Assembly (NCBI GenBank): GCA_002419585.1
Contig: DIGJ01000013.1
Coordinates: 62,001-126,000, forward strand
Reading direction: 5' to 3'
DNA length: 64,000 nt
Origin: Lachnoclostridium sp. UBA5725
Lineage (GTDB): Bacteria > Bacillota > Clostridia > Lachnospirales > Lachnospiraceae
Shown here: piece by piece, positions 45,034 to 54,376 of the stretch
Position numbering within the stretch: the first letter of the stretch is position 1
Layout of the letters: each line of letters opens with the position of its first letter
The notes under the pieces: model-generated
Databases searched by the model: none
What the model was told of the DNA's origin: nothing
Seen by the model: only the letters and a program-made list of their open reading frames with translations
Made by a program: the position numbers and the translations under genes

Positions 45034-47754
45034 ATGTTAAAGAAAACATTAATAATCAATGGTGTTAAGACAACTCTTGTTTCTGAACCAGATGCAAAAC
45101 TATCCGATGTATTAAGAAAGCAGCTTGGTCTAACAGGAACTAAGGTTGGTTGCGGAATTGGCGAATGCGGTTCCTGCTCTGTTATTTTAAATGGTAAAGT
45201 AGTAAGATCATGTATTACAAAAATGAATAAACTGGAAGAAAATTCAGAAATTATCACGATTGAAGGTGTTGGAAATAAGGACAATCTTCATCCACTTCAA
45301 ATTACCTGGATGGTACATGGTGGTGCACAGTGCGGTTTTTGTACACCAGGCTTTATTGTATCGGCGAAAGTACTCTTAGAAGAAAATAATAATCCAACAA
45401 GAGAAGAAGTAAGAGACTGGTTCCAAAAGAATCGCAATCTTTGCCGTTGTACTGGTTACAAACCATTGGTTGACGCTGTTATGGATGCAGCAAGATTAAT
45501 GAGAGGCGAAATTGAAGTAAAGGATCTTTGGAAGCAGTTACCAGAAGGTGCTTCCATCATGGGAACCGAATACATACGTCCTTCTGCTTTAGCAAAAGTA
45601 ACGGGAACATGGGACTTTGGAGCGGATTTAGGATTAAAGCTTCCAGCCAATACGCTACATGCAAAATTAGTACAGGCTGAGGTTTCCCATGCAAATATTC
45701 TTTCCATTGATACTTCCGAAGCGTTAAAAGTTCCTGGTGTATATGCAGTATTAACGTACAAAGATGTGAAAGGCAGCAATCGAATTAACGGCTTAGCATT
45801 TCCTTCCAATAAAGGCGATGGCTTAGACAGACCGATTTTGAATGATAAAAAGGTATTCCAATATGGAGATGCACTTGCCATCGTATTAGCAGAAAACGAG
45901 AAAGCTGCTCATGCTGGTGTGGAAAAGGTTAAGGTAGATTTAGAAGTATTGCCTGCTTTTATGAGTGCACCAGAGGCAATGGCTGAGGATGCAATTGAAA
46001 TTCATCCGGGTACTCCAAATGTATATTTCAATAACCACATAAGCAAAGGTAACGATACTGCTCAAATTATGAACAGTGCTCCTTATGTTGTAGAAGATAG
46101 TTTCTATACACAAAGACAGCCTCACTTACCAATTGAACCAGATGTTGGCTTTTCATATTTGAATGAAGAAGGAAAATTGATTATTCATTCGAAGAGTATT
46201 GGTATTCACCTACATGCATTAATGATTGCGGAAGGTGTAGGATTAAAAGCAGAAGACGTATTTATTATACAAAATAATACAGGCGGAACGTTTGGATATA
46301 AATTCAGTCCAACCATGGAAGGTTTATTAGGTGTTGCTACCCTTGCAACCGGAAGACCGGTATATTTAGAGTTTAATATGCGTCAACAGATTACTTATAC
46401 TGGTAAGAGATCCCCATTCTGGACTACGATGAAAATGGCGGCAGATAAAGATGGTAAAATTTTAGCACTTGAATCGGACTGGACGGTTGACCATGGTCCT
46501 TATTCAGAATTTGGTGACTTATTAACACAAAGAGGATTCCAGTTTGGCGGTGCAGGATATAACATTCCTAGTATTCGCGGATTTGGACATACCGTCTGTA
46601 CAAATCATGGATGGGGCTCAGCATTCCGTGGCTATGGTGCACCGGAAATTATGTTCCCATCCGAAGTGTTAGTGGATGAGTTAGCGGAAAAAGTAGGTAT
46701 GGACCCTTATGAATTCAGATATAAAAATATATATCGTGAAGGTGCTACGACACCAACCGGATGTCAGCCAGATGTATATTGCTTAGAAGGATTATTTGAT
46801 AAAGCTCGTCCGGTATATGAATTAGCAAAAAAGACAGTTGCCAAAAAGAATGCATCTAGTCAGGATAAGAAATATGGCGTTGGCGTCTCCGTTAATATCT
46901 ATGGTTGTGGATTAGATGGACCAGATACTTCGGAAGCATGGGCAGAATTAACACCGAAGGGCGTTGCAATTGGTAACTCATGGGAAGATCATGGTCAGGG
47001 TGCTGATATTGGTACGCTAACCTATGCACATGAAACGTTAAAACCACTGAACCTGAAACCAGAACAAATTGATCTCGTTATGAACGATATGACGAAAACT
47101 CCAAACAGTGGACCATCTGGCGGAAGCCGTCAAAACCTTGTAACTGGTAATGCAATTACAGTTGCATGTAGAAATTTGCTAGAAGCAATGAAAAAAGAAG
47201 ATGGCACATACAGAACGTATGATGAAATGGTAGCAGAAGGGTTACCAGTAAAATATAATGGCAAATGGACCGCTCCATGTACAGATACGCCTCCAGAAGG
47301 TGGACAAGGTAATCCATTTGCAGGTTATATGTATGGAGTTTGCATCGCCGAAGTTGAAGTTGAATTAAATACAGGTGTCACGAAAGTTGAGAAAATGACA
47401 TTAGCAGCAGATATTGGTACAATTATTAATAAACTGGCTGCAGATGGACAGATGTATGGAGGACTTGTTCAGGGAATTGGCCTCGCTTTAACAGAAGACT
47501 TTGAAGATTTAAAGAAACATACCACATTAACCGGCTGTGGAATTCCAAAAATCAAGGACGCTCCGGATACACTTAATTTACTATATACCGAAACAAAAAG
47601 ACCAAATAACTTCTATGGAGCCTCTGGTGCTGGAGAAATGCCTCTTGCTGCACCACATGCAGCAATTATCAATGCAATTTACAATGCTTGTGGCGCAAGG
47701 GTAACACACCTGCCTGCAAGACCAGAAAAGGTTCTTGCTGCCTTAAACAAATAA
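45034..47754 (+). CDS. Molybdopterin-dependent aldehyde oxidoreductase (Mop-like)
   Basis: A single-chain xanthine-oxidase-family enzyme of 906 residues, nearly the length of Desulfovibrio gigas Mop. Two [2Fe-2S] sites are readable: C40, C45, C48, C60 and C100, C103, C137, C139 (CGFCTPG, CRCTGY). The molybdopterin part follows (about 170-906) with GGTFGYKFSPTMEGLLG, AFRGYGAPE and GAGEMPLAAPHAAI, in which Glu868 corresponds to the catalytic Glu. No FAD domain is present, so electrons must leave through the FeS clusters to another protein, perhaps that encoded next. No signal peptide. First gene of the ten-gene cluster; strong AAGGAGG site and consensus promoter. True substrate unknown. Confidence 0.93.
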   Translation: MLKKTLIINGVKTTLVSEPDAKLSDVLRKQLGLTGTKVGCGIGECGSCSVILNGKVVRSCITKMNKLEENSEIITIEGVGNKDNLHPLQITWMVHGGAQCGFCTPGFIVSAKVLLEENNNPTREEVRDWFQKNRNLCRCTGYKPLVDAVMDAARLMRGEIEVKDLWKQLPEGASIMGTEYIRPSALAKVTGTWDFGADLGLKLPANTLHAKLVQAEVSHANILSIDTSEALKVPGVYAVLTYKDVKGSNRINGLAFPSNKGDGLDRPILNDKKVFQYGDALAIVLAENEKAAHAGVEKVKVDLEVLPAFMSAPEAMAEDAIEIHPGTPNVYFNNHISKGNDTAQIMNSAPYVVEDSFYTQRQPHLPIEPDVGFSYLNEEGKLIIHSKSIGIHLHALMIAEGVGLKAEDVFIIQNNTGGTFGYKFSPTMEGLLGVATLATGRPVYLEFNMRQQITYTGKRSPFWTTMKMAADKDGKILALESDWTVDHGPYSEFGDLLTQRGFQFGGAGYNIPSIRGFGHTVCTNHGWGSAFRGYGAPEIMFPSEVLVDELAEKVGMDPYEFRYKNIYREGATTPTGCQPDVYCLEGLFDKARPVYELAKKTVAKKNASSQDKKYGVGVSVNIYGCGLDGPDTSEAWAELTPKGVAIGNSWEDHGQGADIGTLTYAHETLKPLNLKPEQIDLVMNDMTKTPNSGPSGGSRQNLVTGNAITVACRNLLEAMKKEDGTYRTYDEMVAEGLPVKYNGKWTAPCTDTPPEGGQGNPFAGYMYGVCIAEVEVELNTGVTKVEKMTLAADIGTIINKLAADGQMYGGLVQGIGLALTEDFEDLKKHTTLTGCGIPKIKDAPDTLNLLYTETKRPNNFYGASGAGEMPLAAPHAAIINAIYNACGARVTHLPARPEKVLAALNK

Positions 47755-47777
47755 AGTATATGTATAATTAAAAATTT

Positions 47778-47828
47778 GGAATTGGGATGTGTTTTAACTG
47801 AATAGGTTATTAGCATACTCCCAATTCC
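47778..47828 (+). terminator. Inverted repeat after the oxidoreductase gene
   Basis: GGAATTGGGA (47778-47787) pairs with TCCCAATTCC (47819-47828), then TATTTTCC. A long loop and weak T tail suggest partial termination, which would make the oxidoreductase transcript more abundant than the downstream genes. Confidence 0.55.
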
Positions 47829-47885
47829 TATTTTCCTATGAAGAAAGAATCTTACTTTAAATGTAGGACATGGAGGATGTTATTC

Positions 47886-50252
47886 ATGGATTTAGAGAAA
47901 TTATTGGATATCGGGAATCAATGCATTCATTCTGAACCGCCAGTATGTGTAGCATCCTGTCCGGTGCATATGGATGTCATTGCACTGGTGTCAGAAATTG
48001 AAAAAGGTGATTTTAAGAATGCTTACAAATTAATGGATAGTAAGATTCCGTTCGCGCGATTAATTGGAAAGATTTGTGATCATCCATGCGAAACTAGATG
48101 TGTTAGAAAAGATGCTGGTGGGAGTATTCATATTAATGAATTAGAAAAAGCCATCATACATTTTGGTTACAGTTCACCGAAAAAAACGTTGCTACTTCCA
48201 AAACAAAAAGGAAAGGTTGCAGTAATCGGTGGTGGAGTAAGCGGAATTGTAGTCGCAGCCCTTTTAGATAAAAAAGGATATCATGTTACTATTTTTGAAA
48301 AATCAGATCGATTAGGTGGAAGGCTTTGGGATTATGAAGGAGAAATTCTTGATAAGGAAACAATCAAAGAAGAACTTCAAATGATTGAAAAAATAGGGAT
48401 TCAAATAAATTATAACGTAGAGGTTTTAGAGGATGATTTACCAGGATACATGGATCAATTTGATGCCGTATATTTGGGTGCAGGGCATTGGGAGAAAGGC
48501 CATCCAATCGATTTTGATACATTTAAGGTAGACGATCTTCCCTTATTTATTGGTGGTCAAATAGTAAATAAGAATCCTTCTATTATTTTTTCGGTAAGTA
48601 CAGGAAAAAGAGCAGCAATATCAATCGATCGATACATTGGTAAAATTTCTATTTCTGCTTCAAGAGAACGGGAAGGAAGCTATGAATCCTTATTAAACTA
48701 TAAAGTAGTTGATGTAGAACCGGTTGATCCGGTAGTAAAAGAAAGTGATATTTATTCAGAGGAAGAGTGCATAAAAGAAGCAGAGCGTTGCCTGAAATGC
48801 CAGTGCAACGAATGTATTAAGACCTGCAGTCATATGCAAAAATATAACATTACACCCGATGCCTACATTCGAAAAATTAATCATAATGAACGAGTGATCC
48901 TTGGAACTCATTTTGCCAATGAAATGATTAATTCTTGTACCGAATGTGGATTATGCAAAGAACAATGTCCCGTAGGGATTGGCATGAAAGATATCATTCA
49001 TGAAACAAGAGAGAGTATGGTAGCTCGAGGTAAAATGCCTCCATCTGTTCACGAATTTGCACTTAGAGATATGGAATTTAGTAACAGCGATTCCTTTTCC
49101 TTGGTTCGAAAACAGCCAAGCAAGGAACAATCGAAACAATTTTTTTATTATCCAGTAATGGCTTTTTCACAATATTTAAGAGGTTTATATAAAGGCTCTG
49201 GGAAGACGGGGTATTTATTTTATCCTGGCTGTCAGTTAAGTGCGACACATTCTTCGTATATTGGTGAAATTTATAAGCATATTGTTGGAACAATAAAGGA
49301 AAATGAAGCAGATCTTGATGTTGGACTTTATTTAGGGTGTTGTGGTGCTCCTGCTGACTGGGCGGGAAGGCAGGATGGAATGAATGATACAGTTGCCAAG
49401 ATAAAAAGTGTATGGGAAGAGATGGACAAGCCAACTTTTATCCTTGCGTGTTCTAGTTGTTCAAGCACCTTTGCAAAATATTTACCAATGATTCAAACCA
49501 TATCTTTATGGGAAATATTTGATAAATATGGGCTACCTGAAGTTGATATAAAAAAAGGAAAACGTCTTTTAAACATTCATGATGCCTGTGCCACAAGACA
49601 CGATACAAAAATCCACGAAAGTATCCGTAACATCGTGAAGACATTAGGTTACAAGATAGAAGAACTTGAATATTCGAAAGATAAAACGAAATGCTGTGGT
49701 TATGGCGGATTGGTATCTTACGCAAACAAAGAACAAGCCAAATCGTTTCAAGAAGACCGTATTCAGGAAAGTCCAAACGATTTATTGGTGTATTGCGCAA
49801 TGTGCAAAGACTCTTTGGTTCGAGACAATAAACGGACTTTTCATATTTTAGATGTTTTATATGGAAAAGAGGATAACAATGTTATTCTTCAACAAATGCC
49901 AACCTTGTCACAGAAACTGAATAATCGAAAAAAACTAAAAGCAGATTTACTAAAAGAAATATGGGGTGAAGAGCAAACGATGGATGCAAGTAACAAATAT
50001 AATTTTGTATTGAATATTTCAAAGGATGTTTATGACATTATGGAAAAGCGATATATCCTAGTCAATGACATTGAAAAAATAATTGACCATTCCAGAAAAA
50101 ATAACGAGCGCTTTTATAATCCGGAAACTTCAAACTATCTGGCAAGATTAAAGCTAGAAAATGTGACGTATTGGGTCCAATATGAAGAAAAGGGTAATGA
50201 AATCGATGTAAATAATGTATATAGCCATCGAATGGAAGTAGTGGAGGAGTGA
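47886..50252 (+). CDS. FAD/NAD-linked oxidoreductase with FeS and CCG domains
   Basis: A 788-residue modular electron-transfer protein. N-terminal GltD-type cysteines (C13, C21, C25 in CVASCPVHMD); a Rossmann dinucleotide domain (GGGVSGIVVA, about 112); two ferredoxin-like cysteine groups, CLKCQCNECIKTC (about 302) and CTECGLCKEQCPVG (about 352); and two CCG domains (YPGCQ with LGCCGAP, about 447-490; IHDACATRHD with KCCGYGG, about 565-607) like those holding noncubane [4Fe-4S] clusters in HdrB. A 130-residue tail is of unknown fold. Probably passes electrons between the Mop-like enzyme and NAD(P) or ferredoxin. The start at 47886 follows TGGAGG; an in-frame ATG at 47838 has no ribosome site. 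Confidence 0.88.
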   Translation: MDLEKLLDIGNQCIHSEPPVCVASCPVHMDVIALVSEIEKGDFKNAYKLMDSKIPFARLIGKICDHPCETRCVRKDAGGSIHINELEKAIIHFGYSSPKKTLLLPKQKGKVAVIGGGVSGIVVAALLDKKGYHVTIFEKSDRLGGRLWDYEGEILDKETIKEELQMIEKIGIQINYNVEVLEDDLPGYMDQFDAVYLGAGHWEKGHPIDFDTFKVDDLPLFIGGQIVNKNPSIIFSVSTGKRAAISIDRYIGKISISASREREGSYESLLNYKVVDVEPVDPVVKESDIYSEEECIKEAERCLKCQCNECIKTCSHMQKYNITPDAYIRKINHNERVILGTHFANEMINSCTECGLCKEQCPVGIGMKDIIHETRESMVARGKMPPSVHEFALRDMEFSNSDSFSLVRKQPSKEQSKQFFYYPVMAFSQYLRGLYKGSGKTGYLFYPGCQLSATHSSYIGEIYKHIVGTIKENEADLDVGLYLGCCGAPADWAGRQDGMNDTVAKIKSVWEEMDKPTFILACSSCSSTFAKYLPMIQTISLWEIFDKYGLPEVDIKKGKRLLNIHDACATRHDTKIHESIRNIVKTLGYKIEELEYSKDKTKCCGYGGLVSYANKEQAKSFQEDRIQESPNDLLVYCAMCKDSLVRDNKRTFHILDVLYGKEDNNVILQQMPTLSQKLNNRKKLKADLLKEIWGEEQTMDASNKYNFVLNISKDVYDIMEKRYILVNDIEKIIDHSRKNNERFYNPETSNYLARLKLENVTYWVQYEEKGNEIDVNNVYSHRMEVVEE

Positions 50253-50254
50253 TC

Positions 50255-50461
50255 ATGAACGGTGCATCAGAAAATAAGGTTCCATGGATATGTGCGAAAT
50301 GCCAGAAGGAGTTAGTCGAGGAAAAAGTAAAGGTACGGTACCTGGATGGTAATTTTGAAGTTGAACTATTAAAGTGTCCACAATGTAACCATGTTTTTAT
50401 CAGTGAAGACCTAGCATTAGGTAAGATGTTAGAAGTAGAAAAAGGGCTGGAGGATAAATAG
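50255..50461 (+). CDS. Small two-CxxC protein (DVU_1557-like)
   Basis: A 68-residue protein with CAKC (about 14-17) and CPQC (about 42-45), spaced like a zinc-ribbon or rubredoxin-type metal site. It matches, from memory, the small redox protein found at the same place in the Desulfovibrio DVU_1551-1559 neighbourhood. GGAGG is eight bases ahead of the ATG at 50255; the alternative GTG start 50249 overlaps the preceding stop. It may carry electrons or bind metal; not proved. Confidence 0.75.
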   Translation: MNGASENKVPWICAKCQKELVEEKVKVRYLDGNFEVELLKCPQCNHVFISEDLALGKMLEVEKGLEDK

Positions 50462-50463
50462 TA

Positions 50464-51210
50464 ATGGGAGCACATGTGAACCGTAGTAACGCTTATGAAA
50501 GTAGATGTATGAGCGACGTTTTGGGACGAACATTAAGACCTGGCGAGTTCAAACTAACAGAAAAAGCAATTAAATTCTGTAATATTACAAATAAAGATAG
50601 CGTTCTTGATTTAGGATGTGGTATGGGAGCCACGATTGAATATTTATACAAACAATACATTATAAAAGCAACAGGAATTGACCCTTCTGAAAAATTGTTG
50701 GGTATTGCAAAAGAGAAGTGTGATTTTGCAAATTTTGTATTAGGAACAGGAGATATGTTACCATTTCCGAAGGAAAGTTTCCAATGTGTATTTGCGGAAT
50801 GTACCTTATCTTTAATGAATGATTTAAATCAGACAATACATGAAGTAAATAGAGTATTAAAGAAAAATGGATGGTTTATCATTACGGACGTTTTTGCAAA
50901 ACATCCAGATGAGATAAAGGAATTAGAAAATTGCTCCATCCATAGCTGTATGAGAGGTCTTCATAATTTGGATATATTGCAGGAAAAACTAACAAATACT
51001 GGATTTAAAATTGCTTATTTCGAAGATTGTAGTGATTTACTAAAAGAGTTACTGGTTAAAATCATCTTTAACTATGGATCAATGGATATTTTCTGGAGCA
51101 AAGCGACTGGTGACACAGATTGCTTATCTGGCATCGAATTTATAGAAAAGTTAAAGTTGTGTAAACCTGGGTATTTTATTCTGATTGGAAAGAAAGGAAA
51201 AACAAAATGA
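50464..51210 (+). CDS. SAM-dependent methyltransferase (DVU_1556-like)
   Basis: A 248-residue class I methyltransferase. SAM-binding loop VLDLGCGMGAT (about 43-53), acidic GIDPSEKLL (about 68), motif GTGDMLPFP and later VLKKNGWFIITDVF. The C-terminal part holds cysteines (NCSIHSCMRG and FEDCSDLL). Found in a cluster with a radical SAM protein, it may methylate a cofactor or substrate of the oxidoreductase. Its end overlaps the next gene by 4 bases (ATGA). Confidence 0.88.
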   Translation: MGAHVNRSNAYESRCMSDVLGRTLRPGEFKLTEKAIKFCNITNKDSVLDLGCGMGATIEYLYKQYIIKATGIDPSEKLLGIAKEKCDFANFVLGTGDMLPFPKESFQCVFAECTLSLMNDLNQTIHEVNRVLKKNGWFIITDVFAKHPDEIKELENCSIHSCMRGLHNLDILQEKLTNTGFKIAYFEDCSDLLKELLVKIIFNYGSMDIFWSKATGDTDCLSGIEFIEKLKLCKPGYFILIGKKGKTK

Positions 51211-51659
51211 ATGATTTAGCGTTTAAAATATTCAAATTGTCGGCATCCGGTTTTTGTTGTACACAGATTATGATGAAATTAGCACTGGATGAAGAAGAAT
51301 CGGAAAATCCGGATTTGATTCGTGCAGTCCATGGACTTTGTAATGGAATTGGGGGCACGCAAAAAACATGTGGTGTTTTGAGTGGTGGAATAGCAATCTT
51401 AGGCTTATATGCTGGAAAAGGCAGTGAACAAGAATATGCGAGGGATAACTTCTCCCGTATGATGCACGAGTTTTTAGAATGGTTTGAAGGAGAGTTTGAG
51501 AGAACCGAATGTGAACAGCTGATAGGTCTTACGAAATTTGAAGATGGTGATCAAAGCTATCAGGTAAAATGCGGAGATATGCTAGTAAAAAGTTATACGA
51601 AGATATGTGAGATTTTGTCCGAATACGATTATGAAATTGGAAGCAGGGAATCCATATGA
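51207..51659 (+). CDS. C-GCAxxG-C-C family protein (DVU_1555-like)
   Basis: A 150-residue redox-type protein. Cysteines lie in SGFCCTQIMM, GLCNGIGGTQKTCGVLSGG and near the end (ECEQL, KCGDM, KICEI), fitting the C_GCAxxG_C_C family pattern, in which the cysteines may bind an FeS cluster. Function of the family is unknown. Coupled by 4-base overlaps both to the methyltransferase and the radical SAM gene, so likely made with them in fixed ratio. Confidence 0.82.
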   Translation: MNDLAFKIFKLSASGFCCTQIMMKLALDEEESENPDLIRAVHGLCNGIGGTQKTCGVLSGGIAILGLYAGKGSEQEYARDNFSRMMHEFLEWFEGEFERTECEQLIGLTKFEDGDQSYQVKCGDMLVKSYTKICEILSEYDYEIGSRESI

Positions 51660-53044
51660 GTAATGAATATACATTCGTGGAAACGCAAAGTTTGTGTCCA
51701 ATCTGTCTAAAAAAGCTAGACGCATTCATAATTACAGAAGGTGAAAACTCCTATTTGTCAAAGAACTGCACGGAACATGGAACCTTTTCGTCTGTTTTGT
51801 GGAGAGGCAAAATGCCTATGGCGGACTGGATACAACCCAAAGAAAGAGCGCAGATTGAAAATCCCGTAACCAAAGTGAATCTAGGTTGCCCTTATGATTG
51901 TGGCCTTTGCGAAGAACATAGACAACACACCTGTACTGCACTAATTGAAGTTACGCAAAACTGTAACTTAGCTTGTCGATTCTGTTTTGCGGATTCCTCT
52001 AAAAGCATGGAGGTAGAGCATTCCAAGGAGGTAGAGCATTCCAAGGAGATGGAGCATTCCATTGAGAAAGAGCCTTCCTTAGAAGAAATCCGTTTTCAGT
52101 ATCAAAGCATCTTACGGGTTTCTGGAATATGTAATATACAGCTATCTGGCGGGGAACCTACCATAAGAGATGATTTGCCGGAAATTATAAAAATGGGAGC
52201 GGATATGGGCTTTTCCTTTATCCAGGTCAACACCAATGGGATTCGTATGGCAGACGATGAAGACTTTGTCATCGCATTAAAAGAAGCAGGGCTTTACTCC
52301 ATCTTTTTACAATTTGATGGCACAAGTGATGAAGTATATAAAACATTACGCGGCAAAGCGCTTTTTGATAAAAAAGTAAAGGCAATTGAACACTGTAAAA
52401 AGCATGATATTGCAGTCGTCTTAGTACCAACGCTAGTTCCTTTCGTTAATATCGATCAAATTGGAGAAATCATTCAGTTTGGGATAGAACACGCGCCAAC
52501 GGTAAGAGGGGTCCATTTTCAACCAGTCAGTTATTTTGGAAGAATGCCAAAAGCACCGCAAGATATTGACCGCATCACCTTACCAGAAATAATGGACGAA
52601 ATAAGCAAACAAACGCAGGGTTTGATTCAAATGGAGAGCCTGAAACCGCCAGGCTGTGAAAATTCCCTTTGCTCCTTTCATGGCAATTATATCATCGAAG
52701 AACAAGGGCTTAAGCAGGTCTCAAAACGTTCCAGCTGTTGCTGCGGTACACAAAAAGCAGAAGAAGGCGCCACGAAGGCAAAAGCTTATGTTGCCAGAAC
52801 CTGGTCAAATACTAGCTGTAATGAGGAAAATGAGGCAGAGACTTCCGATTGGGATAAGATCATAAAAAATATAAAAAGAAATTCCTTCAGTATCTCTGCA
52901 ATGGCATTTCAGGATGCCTGGAACGTAAATTTAGAGCGAATAAAAGATTGTTGTATCCATGTTGTAACAAAAGATGGCAGACTCATTCCTTTTTGTATGT
53001 ATAATATAACCAGTGCAGAAGGAAAGTCTCTATATCGATTTTAA
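51656..53044 (+). CDS. Radical SAM protein of the MJ0619/tetraether synthase-like type (TrsS family)
   Basis: A 462-residue radical SAM enzyme. Besides the SAM cluster motif CNLACRFC (C103, C107, C110) it has an N-terminal CPIC (C14, C17) and the block GCPYDCGLCEEHRQHTC (C78, C82, C85, C93), a pattern seen in archaeal MJ0619/Tes proteins that join lipid chains. SGGEP is at 164-168. Further cysteines are at the C-terminus (SSCCCGTQ, KDCCIHV, PFCMYN), so several FeS clusters are likely. A 6-residue repeat (EVEHSK) is inserted just after the SAM motif. Its reaction is unknown; family curators have used the name TrsS for members of this neighbourhood, as I recall. The codon positions show Cys, not Sec. 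Confidence 0.85.
   Translation: MSNEYTFVETQSLCPICLKKLDAFIITEGENSYLSKNCTEHGTFSSVLWRGKMPMADWIQPKERAQIENPVTKVNLGCPYDCGLCEEHRQHTCTALIEVTQNCNLACRFCFADSSKSMEVEHSKEVEHSKEMEHSIEKEPSLEEIRFQYQSILRVSGICNIQLSGGEPTIRDDLPEIIKMGADMGFSFIQVNTNGIRMADDEDFVIALKEAGLYSIFLQFDGTSDEVYKTLRGKALFDKKVKAIEHCKKHDIAVVLVPTLVPFVNIDQIGEIIQFGIEHAPTVRGVHFQPVSYFGRMPKAPQDIDRITLPEIMDEISKQTQGLIQMESLKPPGCENSLCSFHGNYIIEEQGLKQVSKRSSCCCGTQKAEEGATKAKAYVARTWSNTSCNEENEAETSDWDKIIKNIKRNSFSISAMAFQDAWNVNLERIKDCCIHVVTKDGRLIPFCMYNITSAEGKSLYRF
52010..52063 (+). repeat. 18-bp tandem repeats in the radical SAM gene
   Basis: Three 18-base units starting GAGGTAGAGCATTCCAAG, the first two identical and the third with a few changes, encode EVEHSK, EVEHSK, EMEHSI. 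They lie ten codons after the SAM cluster motif and preserve the frame. Confidence 0.9.
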
Positions 53045-53060
53045 GAAAAGAGGAACCTTT

Positions 53061-54356
53061 TTGAAACTGACACCACTGGAAAACTGGATTATGGACCGTA
53101 CCGGTATTGCTACGAAAAGCAGAGCGGATTTGGAAGCATATCAATATAATCAACTGATTCAAACATTAAATTATTGCAAGGAAAAGAGTCTCTATTACAA
53201 AAAAACATTGGAACATATTGATATTGATTCAATACAATCCTTTAAAGACTTTGTGAAGATTCCATTTACGGATTCAGAAAACATAAAAAAGAATGCATTG
53301 GATTTTTTGTGTGTATCTCAAAGTGAAGTTAAGCGTATTATTACGATTAATACGTCTGGGACAAGCGGTGATGAAAAGAGAATCTATTTTACAGAAGAGG
53401 ATTTAAATCATACAATTGATTTTTTTCAATATGGAATGCGCTGTTTAAGTAATGAAAGTGACCGCGTCCTCGTTCTACTTCCTGGTAAAGCATATGGTAG
53501 TATTGGGGATTTGCTGAGAAAAGCATTAAGCTTATCTCATACGCAGTGTATTGTTCACGGGGTCTTGACAAATCTAGAGGAGGTCACGCACCTAATACAA
53601 GAGTACAAAATCAGCTGTATTGTAGGAATCCCAATGCAGATCTTATATCTAAGCAGGTTAAAAAGTGACGTCTTTCAAACATATATTAAAAAAGTGTTAC
53701 TGAGTACCGATTATGTACCCGACATTTTAGTAAAGGAACTAAGAGGCAGGTTTCATTGCGACGTTTATAATCATTATGGGATGTCTGAAATGGGGTATGG
53801 TGGCGGCGTAGAATGTGAAGCCTTACACGGCTATCACTTAAGAGAAGGGGATTTATACTTTGAGATTATTGATCCTCAAACAGGAGAGTCTGTGAAAGAT
53901 GGGGAGTATGGGGAAGTCGTCTTTACAACCTTTCATCGGCAGGCAATCCCACTTATTCGATATCGAACCGGAGATATTGCAAGGTTTGGGGCGGATCCAT
54001 GTGCTTGTGGTACCTTTCTTAAAACCATGGACAAAGTATCAGGAAGAATTTCAAATAAAGTGCTTTTACATAATTTAGGAGAAGTAAGCCTAAGAGATTT
54101 GGATGAAGCTATCTTACAATTTGAAGAAGTTCTTGATTATAAAGCCAGTATTATGGATGGTGACCAATTGGTAATTGAATTAACAATGAGCAATCTATAT
54201 GAATTTGAAAACAGGAAAGAAGAGATTATATATTGTATTTATAAGAGATTCTATTTTCCAGTCCATATAAAACTAAAGTATCAGCAAGATAACAGAACGC
54301 CTAAAATTACAAACAGTATGATAAAAAGAAAACTCTATGATTTGAGGACTAACTAA
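53061..54356 (+). CDS. PaaK-like AMP-dependent ligase (DVU_1553-like)
   Basis: A 431-residue adenylate-forming enzyme related to phenylacetate-CoA ligase. Motifs: NTSGTSGDEKR (about 97-107), YNHYGMSEMGYGGG (about 236) and YRTGDIARFG (about 303), then a small C-terminal domain. It should activate a carboxylate with ATP, to a CoA thioester or an adenylate. The TTG at 53061 has AAGAGGAA upstream and gives LTPLENWI near the start, as in relatives; the longer reading from 53013 overlaps the radical SAM gene by 32 bases. Substrate may be the acid product of the aldehyde oxidoreductase (inference). Confidence 0.85.
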   Translation: MKLTPLENWIMDRTGIATKSRADLEAYQYNQLIQTLNYCKEKSLYYKKTLEHIDIDSIQSFKDFVKIPFTDSENIKKNALDFLCVSQSEVKRIITINTSGTSGDEKRIYFTEEDLNHTIDFFQYGMRCLSNESDRVLVLLPGKAYGSIGDLLRKALSLSHTQCIVHGVLTNLEEVTHLIQEYKISCIVGIPMQILYLSRLKSDVFQTYIKKVLLSTDYVPDILVKELRGRFHCDVYNHYGMSEMGYGGGVECEALHGYHLREGDLYFEIIDPQTGESVKDGEYGEVVFTTFHRQAIPLIRYRTGDIARFGADPCACGTFLKTMDKVSGRISNKVLLHNLGEVSLRDLDEAILQFEEVLDYKASIMDGDQLVIELTMSNLYEFENRKEEIIYCIYKRFYFPVHIKLKYQQDNRTPKITNSMIKRKLYDLRTN

Positions 54357-54376
54357 GGCAAGGAGGAAGTCGCTTA

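Noticed and set aside
49078..49800. Minus-strand frames of 118 and 115 codons
   Set aside because: Shadows of the CCG-domain oxidoreductase; no ribosome sites and no recognisable content.
51207..53044. Selenocysteine in the C-GCAxxG-C-C or radical SAM proteins
   Set aside because: Some relatives are selenoproteins, as I recall, but here the key positions are Cys codons and no in-frame TGA interrupts the genes.
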